Source of the DNA: Conidiobolus incongruus B7586
Lineage: Eukaryota > Entomophthoromycota > Entomophthoromycetes > Entomophthorales > Conidiobolaceae
Reading direction: 5' to 3'
Assembly: GCA_000697335.1 (NCBI GenBank)
Contig: JNEM01007400.1
Coordinates: 1 to 15,839, forward strand
DNA length: 15,839 bases
A program made the translations under genes and the position numbers. The notes beneath the pieces were generated by a model that worked only from the letters and a program-made list of their open reading frames with translations, did no database searches and was not told the origin of the DNA. Shown piece after piece: positions 8,981-15,839 of the stretch. Every line of letters starts with the position of its first letter. The stretch's first letter is position 1.

Positions 8981-10204
8981 ATGAAATTTTCTGCTCTTGC
9001 CGTTCTTTTAATCCAGGCTTTGACTGCCGAAATCCGCATCGCTCATGAAGCTAAGTGGGGAACTTTAGATGGCAAGCCCTCCAGAATCTTTGGTCACCGT
9101 GGTGAAAAGGCAGTGATGCCCCAACACACCCTTGGAAGTTATCACCTTGCTGCTATCGAAGGTGCTGATTACGTTGAACCCGATCTTGTTGCTACCAAAG
9201 ATGGTCACTTAGTTTGCTTCCATGATTTATACATCAAAGACGGTACTGATGTCGAAAAGCATCCTGAATTCGCTCATTTGAAGAAAACCTTCAACGATAC
9301 TCTTGATGGTAAGCCCACCGTCATTGAAAATGACTGGTTCATCTCCGATTTCACCCTTGCCGAGCTCAAGACTCTCAAAGTCCGCCAAAAGAATACTGGT
9401 GTCCGTCCCCTCTACTTTGACAAAGTTTTCGAAATCCCCACTTTCGAAGAATACATCACCTTGGTTCAAGATATTTCCTACAAGCTCAACAAGACCATTG
9501 GGCTTGTTCCAGAATTGAAGCACCCTGTGTACCACCAAAACCTCCGCCCCAATGAATACCGCTGGTTCGAAAACAAGGTTTTGAAGACCTTGGAAAAGTT
9601 CGGTTATCCCATCAACAAGGATGATTGTGAGGGTTGTATGGCTCGTGTCAAGGATGAAAAATCAGGTAACATTACTGAAGTTGAATTCCCCTGTGGTGAA
9701 GTTGTTCTCCAAAACTTTGATTTCGAATCCCTCAAGTACTTGCGTAGCAAGACCAATCTCATTCCTCTCGTAATGTTGAACGACGATGATCCAGTCCTCT
9801 TTACCCGCAAGGGGTTGGATGAAATTGCCAAGTATGCCAACTGGTACTCTCCCTGGAAGGAATATGCTGTTGTTGGAGTCGAAGCCGAACTTGCCGACCG
9901 CAAGATCAAATATGACCCTGCTCAAATTGCCGACCTTGGAGGTTTCATCCCCAAGGATGATTTTGTTAAGGAGTGCCACAAGCGCAACCTCCGCTTCGTG
10001 CCTTACACCTTCTATGACAGTCGTGAAAAATCCTACCGCGGCTGCTCCATCAAGTGCTACCCCGAAGATAAGCGCGCTGAATTCTTCCACTTCTATAATA
10101 TGGGTACTGACGGTATGTTTGTTGAAAATATTCCCGAAGCCATTCAACTCCGCACCGAATTCAATGATTTATTGAACGCTAAGGCTCAAAATATCACTAT
10201 TTAA
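8981..10204 (+). CDS. Secreted glycerophosphodiester phosphodiesterase (GDPD family)
   Basis: This is an intron-free gene of 407 residues. GDPD enzymes hydrolyse glycerophosphodiesters to sn-glycerol 3-phosphate and an alcohol, and so scavenge phosphate and lipid head groups. The N-terminus MKFSALAVLLIQALTA is a typical cleavable signal peptide, with likely cleavage near residue 16, so the enzyme acts outside the cell or at the wall. The GDPD TIM-barrel signatures are complete: FGHRG (catalytic H39), then EPDLV (metal-binding E67 and D69), CFHD (second catalytic H81), VPELKHP (metal-binding E179), and the C-terminal GTDGMFVENIPEAI segment. N-glycosylation sequons occur at N106, N170, N230 and N404. 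I chose the ATG at 8981 because it starts the signal peptide. The frame is open back to 8879, but that extension would bury the signal, with the ATG at 8915 as the only other plausible start. C-ending codons dominate, unlike the AT-rich flanks, which suggests high expression. Confidence 0.95.
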   Translation: MKFSALAVLLIQALTAEIRIAHEAKWGTLDGKPSRIFGHRGEKAVMPQHTLGSYHLAAIEGADYVEPDLVATKDGHLVCFHDLYIKDGTDVEKHPEFAHLKKTFNDTLDGKPTVIENDWFISDFTLAELKTLKVRQKNTGVRPLYFDKVFEIPTFEEYITLVQDISYKLNKTIGLVPELKHPVYHQNLRPNEYRWFENKVLKTLEKFGYPINKDDCEGCMARVKDEKSGNITEVEFPCGEVVLQNFDFESLKYLRSKTNLIPLVMLNDDDPVLFTRKGLDEIAKYANWYSPWKEYAVVGVEAELADRKIKYDPAQIADLGGFIPKDDFVKECHKRNLRFVPYTFYDSREKSYRGCSIKCYPEDKRAEFFHFYNMGTDGMFVENIPEAIQLRTEFNDLLNAKAQNITI

Positions 10205-10264
10205 CTAGACAATTTTTAGATTATAATTCAATCCTCAATAATTATTTATTTCATGTTTTTAATT

Positions 10265-10270
10265 AATAAA
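10265..10270 (+). terminator. AATAAA polyadenylation signal of the phosphodiesterase gene
   Basis: AATAAA lies about 60 nt past the TAA stop of the phosphodiesterase gene and is followed by T-rich sequence. The position is suitable, but the hexamer is common in this AT-rich DNA. Confidence 0.4.
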
Positions 10271-10420
10271 TCTTGTTAATCTATTTATTTCACACTATTT
10301 TATAACCCTAATATATTAATTTATTTGTAATAACAATTAATATTAAAATCATGGGAAGATTCTAATAATTGAATTAATTCCAATGAAAATATCGGATAAT
10401 CAAAGATTTCATTAAAAATT

Positions 10421-11019
10421 TTGAAATTAACATTACTTTCGCATACTGTTCCTTCGGATAAAATAGAACAAGGAACGAGTTCTGAGAGCAATGACAAAGA
10501 TACACCATTACTCAGTCATGCACCAAAAGTTCCTAAATGCACTTTGAATATACTTGCGGCTTCCAACAAAGAATCCAGATTTTTGATTTTACTAATCAAA
10601 ACTACATTTCTACTACCAATAGTTCTCTCCTTTTGCCTCTGGAACTTCTAAGAGTAACACATCTATTCCAATATGCTACTGAACCTATCTTCCTGTGCCA
10701 TTATAATTTATTCTATTCAATATACTTCTTAATAAAACTCGGTTTTGCTACAGTATTTTTTATATTTTTATTCATCGTTGTATAACTTTATATTATGGCA
10801 ATCACTTGATCTTATTTGCCCGATTTAAAATTAGTTATGTATACCGAACCCAACAATCTAGCCATTGCGACCCGACTGGTTTTCATTGCCCCCAAGCTTG
10901 TAGAACACATAATCCCATATATTTCTGACTATCGAGATGAAATCCTTGAGCTGGCATTGATGTCCATCATCATCCTTACACTTGCTAATCCATTTTCTCT
11001 GACTATTTATTTTAAATAA
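10421..11019 (+). pseudogene. Possible broken multi-pass membrane protein gene
   Basis: Three successive coding-like plus-strand pieces cover this stretch. The first (10421-10651) has a hydrophilic Ser/Lys-rich part followed by a hydrophobic segment near its end (about FLILLIKTTFLLPIVLSF). A second piece in another frame (to 10785) carries a further hydrophobic stretch (about 10700-10782). The same frame, after two stops, reopens at 10816-11019 with a segment containing LALMSIIILTLANP and ending in TIYFK. The order, a polar loop and then three hydrophobic segments with an NP motif in the last, would suit the C-terminal part of a seven-helix receptor, but this is a weak resemblance. At least one frameshift and two stops separate the pieces, and I found no splice sites that clearly join them. 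It is not supported as a working gene. Confidence 0.3.
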
Positions 11020-13052
11020 CTCTCTTACTTAAATATATTAGGTTTTAATATAAAGTTAATTTATTAAATAATAAATAAAATGATAACTGATATAATATTT
11101 GATAAAACATTTCAAATATTGTTGAAATTAATCATTTTAAGATTGATTTGGATAGAAAGTAAAAGCTCTTTTTATAATCTAATATTCAACAATTGGTAAA
11201 TATATTACCTTAATATTTCTCTAGAGGTATTTCTAAGATATTATATATATTCTTACTATTTATGTATAGTGATCCTGTTTCATTCATAAGTTAATTATTT
11301 GAAAGAGATTATTGAATCTATTTGATTCAAATTATCACGTTCTCGTAATTTGCATTGATTTTAAGCATGCCCATTAATATCTAATAAAGGAATAAGCAAT
11401 CTATCACTGGTAGCATCGATACTTGGTAATTACCTTACAATAATATTTAATTTCAAGCAGTACAGCACTAAACGCGCTATTACCATCCTTAGTCAAACAT
11501 GAATAATTCTGACTATATTTCTGCCCCCAAAATATAAGATCAATTTGAAATCTTATCGAACAATCTTAGATATTTGAATGGAGTTGGAAAGTTTGAAGGC
11601 ATATGAACTCCAGGTGGATTCAGGCTTCATTTAGTCTCTAGCACCAAATAACTCTTTAATCAATGAGAAACAGCATCCAATTTAAAACAATATACTACAT
11701 AAATGTCTTTACAAAATATTAAAAATAGGACCTGAAATATCAAGTTTAATACCTAAAAAAATTTGCCTAAATATAAAATTATTTTAAATATTGAATCAAG
11801 CCTTACTATCAAAAACCATTGTTTCTAAGCCTTGTTGAAACCAACTTATAAAGGAGGTGTATTTGAGGTTAATATTACTAATAAAAATAAGCTTCATCAA
11901 TATAAAAATAAGCTCTTTGAATTTATCTTTATAAAATTTCACTTATTTTAAAACTTTTAACATATAATTTAACAAAAAACTCAAAATGAATTTTTAAGAA
12001 TTATTATTATTTAATAATAAAAATGATAGTTTGAATAGATAAAAAAATAAGTAATATATAATATAATTTCAAAAATATTAAATAAGCAAACCAAAATTAT
12101 TTGTTATAAAATCTAAATTCAATTTTATTAAAATATTAAAACGAATGAATAATTAAATGGTTAAAAAATGTTTGATAAGCTTATAATCAATTCTTTCACA
12201 GAATCTGAAAGGAAAAGAGTTAGAGACCAGTTCTCAAATTTCTAATATAATTCAAAACTTTTTATTAATTTGTAGTTAATCAAATAATTTATTTTTTGAA
12301 AATTTGTTTAATTATATAAAATACCATTAATATAATTAATAACCTTGGTTTTTTATTTTATATTTGACACCTTATTATTCTCTCCTGAATATTATTAATC
12401 AATAATCTTTTTATAATATTAAAATTATTTTCATCAATATAATCTTATATATTTACAATATCTAATATGGTTAACTATCAATTAATATTAGCTAAGATAT
12501 TAGAAGCTTAAATAAACTTGTTCATATATTGAATTATGTCATTACTAGTTTGAGTCCTTTAATTATTAACCATTATTATTTTAAGAAAATTAACAAAAGG
12601 TATTAACACCAACTTTAAGACTTCCTCCTAGTAGTCAGAAATATAAGTAATTGTATACTGCATAACTCTAGGGGCAATAATAACCAATTCAGTCATGATG
12701 ACCAAATGGTAGAGTTTAAAATATATATTAGATTATAAATTGCGCAAATAAAATTTGAGCTAGGCTATAAGGTCATATAGCAATGAATAAAATAAAAAGG
12801 AGGTAGTAGGAGAATGTAATTTAATTTTGGAATAAGTATGGCGAATAAAATAAATTGCGATTAGTTAAAGAATGGGTCTGATAACACACTAAGATAGAGT
12901 GGTTACTCTTGGAAGTGATGGATATAAAAAACAAGATAATTGGTAATTAAGGTATAATGTTAATTATTGAATCAAAAATCAAGCTTCTAGGATAAAAGCC
13001 GCTGGTGTAATAAAAGCTATTTAGGAGTTTGTGAAGGTGTGGATTAATAATT
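11020..13052. other. AT-rich spacer with scattered short coding-like remnants
   Basis: Most of this is AT-rich. Three patches are less AT-rich. One is 11404-11565 on the minus strand: 53 codons open without an ATG, ending at a TGA, containing FWGQKYSQNYS and SAFSAVLLEI. The second is about 12178-12243 on the plus strand: a 21-codon open tract containing FTESERKRVRDQFSNF. The third is about 12630-12950 on the minus strand: hydrophobic stretches broken by stops. None is recognisable, and none has start, splice and stop signals to make a gene. A 13-14 nt direct repeat (ATAAAAATAAGCT) occurs at about 11881 and 11901. Confidence 0.4.
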
Positions 13053-13301
13053 ATGTATTCTTTTAATGGCTCTCAAGATATGTTCCTTGTTTTTGTTCAT
13101 CCCAAGGAACAAGATTTGACAGTTATAAATTGTAATCTGAAATTTTTAAAACCAAGGACGAGATTTTTCAATATTTGCTATTTGAAAGATGAAAAGTTAT
13201 TGTTAGTACCTCAGAATAGAAGAAATATAAAACTTTTCATTTTTAATTTATTAGTCATATTATTTGTTTTAAAGAAAATAATTTATATATATAATAAATA
13301 A
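13053..13301 (+). CDS. Unrecognised small ORF, 82 aa, doubtful
   Basis: An ATG-started frame of 82 residues. The first about 65 residues have mixed composition (MYSFNGSQDMFLVFVHPKEQ at the start, several Cys and charged residues). The end runs into a hydrophobic, low-complexity AT-coded tail (IKLFIFNLLVILFVLKKIIY). I recognise no family and see no signal peptide. The less AT-rich sequence continues upstream to about 12780 without a clear linked exon. It may be the last piece of a decayed gene rather than a small protein gene. Confidence 0.2.
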   Translation: MYSFNGSQDMFLVFVHPKEQDLTVINCNLKFLKPRTRFFNICYLKDEKLLLVPQNRRNIKLFIFNLLVILFVLKKIIYIYNK

Positions 13302-13664
13302 GAAAATATATAACTCAAAACTATATATAAATATATATTCTTTTTATTAAAAACCTAACATTTGAAAATATATTAATTAAATAGATCATATTTAAACAGT
13401 ATAATGATTTTTTCACATTCTTTACTTTAATATTAGTAAAATTTAGCCATTATGGTTGTAAAAAATTTTGAAATCAAAAATCACTTTTGAAAATAATGTT
13501 TTATTCAATATCAATTAATTATTATTATTAAAATTACTTTGATATTAGAAAAATTTATAGAGTTTCTTTAAATACAAAAAATTTATATATAACATATTTA
13601 TAAATTTTAATCAATTTAAAAAATTAAAAGGTAACTTTTTGTTTTATCTATAAAATTATTAATA
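13302..13664. other. AT-rich spacer left of the mariner elements
   Basis: Almost pure A and T with homopolymer and TA runs and no open frame. Nothing can be supported here up to the possible left end of the older mariner copy. Confidence 0.55.
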
Positions 13665-13697
13665 GAGAAATTAAAAAATGGTAAATTTTTTAATTTC
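13665..13697 (+). repeat. Candidate left terminal inverted repeat of mariner copy A
   Basis: The segment contains TTAAAAAATGG followed by an A/T-rich run. It resembles the reverse complement of about 15650-15680, which shares the same 11-mer and then a run of T. Both sit next to a TA dinucleotide, as mariner ends should. The placement gives about 190 bases before the start codon, normal for mariner. AT richness makes this tentative. Confidence 0.35.
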
Positions 13698-14560
13698 TGA
13701 TGTTTCAAATATATTATATATCTTGAAAGATTATTAATATATAAAATATATAGGAAAATAAGTATTTTCAAACTATATATATATATATTCAATTTTAATT
13801 ATTTTTTTATTAAAATATTTTTATTTTAAAATTTATATTTAAATATAATTATATTTAAACCAAATAATGATTATAAAAAGATTTTTATTTTTGTATCTTT
13901 AAAACTTAACTATAAACCCTCTTAAATCATTTAAAACTTATAAACAGCTTATAAAGATAGTATTTTATCTAAAACTACCATATATTACTAGATTTGTGAT
14001 TTTAAAGCTAAAAGCAATATTATTTAATATTTGTTAAAATCTAAAAGATTAATTTTTATTGTTATTTTTTCACTGATATATAGAGTAAAAAAATATTTTA
14101 AAAAATACCTTTATATTTTATTTATACAATTATCAAAGCAATTTAATATTAATTATATATATATGTTATATATACTTAAGTTTAAATTTAGATTAATTAA
14201 TTAAATTATAAAATAGATATCTTATAATTTAACAAAAGCTTAAAAAACTAGAGTAACTATAGCTAAATTAAATTTATCAAAGTATAACTAAAAACATAAG
14301 TTTTTTAGAGTAAATACTTATAATTGATAAATCTTAAATTCCTTTATAATCCTTTAACAAAAATAAAACAAAATGCTAAATTAAGTCAAATTAATCTTTT
14401 TTATAAATATTAATAAATAAATATTATAAATATAAGTGAATATTAATTATTATAATGGATTATAATAATATATAATTTTCTTATTTAAAACCTCAAGGAA
14501 ATTTAATTAATAATAAATTATATATTAATTTTTTAAAATTAGTTATTTAATTTAATTATG
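13665..14560 (+). mobile_element. Mariner-family DNA transposon copy A, 5' part (interrupted, dead)
   Basis: From 13851 this region aligns along its length with copy B at a constant offset of 707-708 bases. It repeats the N-terminal DNA-binding region (LSKQFNIN), the NLTKA linker and the first catalytic Asp (IIDK, D codon at 14326), and runs on through MDYNNI and KLYINFL. The expected start codon position reads ATA (13851-13853) where copy B has ATG. Stops are denser than in copy B, so it looks older. The homology ends near 14560, at the codon corresponding to about 15267 in copy B, where copy B begins. The continuation of A reappears after B. A possible terminal inverted repeat begins at 13665 next to a TA at 13663-13664. 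Mariner elements move by cut-and-paste into TA sites. Confidence 0.78.
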
Positions 14561-15598
14561 CTTAAACCAAATAATAACCATCAAAAGTCTTTTATTTTAG
14601 TATTAGTAAAACTTAACTACAAATCCTCTAAACTTATTTAAAATTTACAAACAACTTTTAATAATGAAGCATTATCTAAATTAATAATTTATTACTAGGT
14701 AAATTATTTTAAGGTTAAAAGAGAAATTACCTAAAACCTACTAAAATCTAAAAGATTAATTTTAATTGTTACTCTTTTAATTGTTAATAAAATAAAAAAT
14801 TATATTAAAAAACATCTTTTTATTTCAGCTAGAGAACTATCAAAACAATTTAATATTAATCACATAAGTATTTTATATATATTAAAGTTTAAATTAAAAT
14901 TAATTAATAAAAATATAAAATAGGTACCTTATAATTTAACTAAAGCTTAAAAAAAGCTAAAGTAGCTATTGTTAAATAAAATTTACTAAGGTATAGCTAG
15001 AAACTAAAACTTTTACAGTAAATTATTACAATTGATGAATTTTAGATTTTTTTGTATAATCCTTTATTAAAACATAAATTAAAGTGTTGGATTAAGCTAA
15101 ATCAACCCCCTTTATAAATTCCTTTAAATAAACACTTTATTGATAAATGAATGTTAATTATAATAATGGATTATAATAACATATGCTATTTTTATTTAAT
15201 TTTTAAAGGAAAATTTATCATTAGTAAACTTTATATTTCTTTTTTAAATAAAATTATTTCTAATTGGTATTCTTAATATAATTTGAGAAAACCTATTATT
15301 TTACATGATAATTATAAAATACATAAATCTAAAGTAATAAAAAACTTTCTAATTAAAAATAACTGGAAAAAACTACCACATCTAGTATATTCCTTAGATT
15401 ATAACCTATGTGATTATAATTGTTTTAGGTAATTAAAAAACCAGCTTATAAAAAAGAAAATTTCTACAGGAAAATTTAATTAGTTTATAAAACATCAAAT
15501 TTCAGTCTTTAATAAAAAAACTATTTTTTAGGTGTTAGATCTTTACTAAAAGTATAGCAAAAAGTTATTAGAAATAAAAGAAATTATTAATTTTATAT
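14558..15598 (+). pseudogene. Mariner transposase of copy B, D,D34D triad visible, disrupted
   Basis: The degenerate translation covers an almost full mariner transposase of about 345 codons. It starts at ATG 14558 (MLKPNNN). A helix-turn-helix stretch lies at 14831-14884 (RELSKQFNIN then ILYIL), followed by the linker VPYNLTKA at 14924-14947, preceded by a TAG where mariners have Trp. After a frameshift between about 14950 and 15020 come the catalytic residues: D1 in TIDE (15034-15036), D2 in LHDN (15307-15309) and D3 in CDYNCF (15412-15414). D2 and D3 are separated by exactly 34 residues, the mariner hallmark. MDYNN, KLYIS, ISNW and LKNQL blocks sit in the expected order between and after these. 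At least a dozen stops interrupt it, mostly TAA or TAG at expected Gln and Trp codons, so no active enzyme is made. Confidence 0.88.
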
Positions 15599-15680
15599 TA
15601 TATATTTATTTTTACTTTTTATATATTAAAATGTTTATTTTTTTTAATTGCAAAAAATTCCCATTTTTTAAATTACAAAG
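14561..15680 (+). mobile_element. Mariner-family DNA transposon copy B, inserted in copy A (dead)
   Basis: This about 1.1 kb element contains the transposase pseudogene and a short 3' flank. It lies between two parts of copy A: A stops at the position matching B's ISNW-Tyr codons, and A resumes near 15681 at nearly the same codon. B therefore appears to have inserted into A. The right end is placed at 15680 because a TA follows and because the reverse complement of about 15650-15680 resembles 13665-13697. The left end is uncertain. B seems to lack the about 180 bases that copy A carries ahead of its start codon, so B is probably truncated at its left end. Fewer stops than in A support B being the younger copy. 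Confidence 0.75.
15650..15680 (-). repeat. Candidate right terminal inverted repeat of mariner copy B
   Basis: Read on the minus strand this begins CTTTGTAATTTAAAAAATGG. It matches the proposed left end of copy A over its TTAAAAAATGG core. It lies about 50-80 bases past the end of the transposase frame and is followed by TA at 15681-15682, where sequence homologous to copy A resumes. Confidence 0.38.
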
Positions 15681-15839
15681 TAATATTTTTTATATAGATT
15701 AAAGATATTTATTATTTTATATAATAGCTATAAAATTTATAAAACTAAAACTATAAAAAATTTTTTATAAAAAAAATTAAAAAGAGTTATTATATTTAAT
15801 ATATTTACCTGATTATAACCTATATGATTATAATTGCTT
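15681..15839 (+). mobile_element. Mariner copy A, 3' part (continues past the window)
   Basis: This segment aligns with copy B at an offset of about 414 bases, starting around the B position 15265. It repeats the block around the second catalytic Asp (positions 15738-15760 correspond to the LHDN region, itself degraded) and a KLKL-KIFYKKN stretch. It then has a well-kept LPDYNLYDYNC block with the third catalytic Asp codon at 15826. It begins where copy A broke off at 14560, so it is best read as the other half of A. The element runs off the right edge of the window. Confidence 0.7.

Noticed and set aside
9227-10175. Several open frames on both strands inside the phosphodiesterase gene
   Set aside because: They are shadows of the real frame caused by its C-ending codon bias and show no family features.
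14558-15598. Reassigned stop codons (TAA/TAG read as Gln or Trp) as an explanation for the interrupted transposase
   Set aside because: TAA ends the stress-protein and phosphodiesterase genes and TGA ends the CREG-like gene at the expected family positions, and the transposase also carries a frameshift, so decay is simpler.
1-15839. tRNA, rRNA, spliceosomal RNA, CRISPR array or gene cluster for a new defence or biosynthetic system
   Set aside because: I looked for T-loop-like boxes, conserved snRNA boxes and regularly spaced direct repeats and found none that held up; the three clear genes do not form a recognisable system.

Overview
This 15.8 kb window looks like nuclear DNA from an AT-rich eukaryote, most likely an early-diverging fungus. 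An entomophthoralean genome such as Conidiobolus would fit, but that is an inference from gene style and not a sequence match I could run. The evidence is extremely AT-rich intergenic DNA, a five-exon gene with 49-57 nt GT-AG introns, TATA-like boxes, AATAAA-type polyadenylation signals, and a secreted phosphodiesterase with a classic cleavable signal peptide. TAA and TGA both act as ordinary stops, so the standard code applies. Gene density is low: three convincing protein genes in almost 16 kb.

Layout. 1-2200: AT-rich spacer with one doubtful small minus-strand frame (921-1244). 2226-2947 (-): a universal stress protein (UspA fold) gene, rebuilt here from five exons into a 168-residue product with an intact nucleotide-binding motif. 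2948-5012: its promoter and empty AT-rich spacer. 5013-5771 (-): a single-exon CREG-like protein that lacks a signal peptide and carries a C-terminal membrane segment. 5772-8820: spacer holding a perfect 13-bp inverted repeat, a less AT-rich island with a hairpin (about 6890-7325), and an ATT microsatellite. 8981-10204 (+): a secreted glycerophosphodiester phosphodiesterase with complete catalytic signatures, preceded by a leader with several very short upstream ORFs. 10205-13660: spacer with scattered short coding-like remnants, the best being a possible broken multi-pass membrane protein at 10421-11019.

The right end (about 13665 to the window edge) was not visible as any long ORF. It is two dead mariner-family DNA transposons: an older copy (A) interrupted by a younger copy (B) about 1.1 kb long. 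Codon-level alignment of the degenerate translations recovers the helix-turn-helix region, the linker and the D,D34D catalytic triad in copy B. Copy A resumes after B close to where it was interrupted. Many stop codons fall at the same codons in both copies, which raises the question of a C-to-T process acting on repeats.

The three host genes do not form an obvious pathway: one cytosolic stress protein, one probable tail-anchored CREG-like protein, and one secreted or wall-associated phosphodiesterase that releases glycerol phosphate from phosphodiesters. I see no operon-like organisation, no RNA gene, no CRISPR array and no convincing new multi-gene system. The most interesting items are the nested mariner with shared stops and the altered topology of the CREG-like protein.
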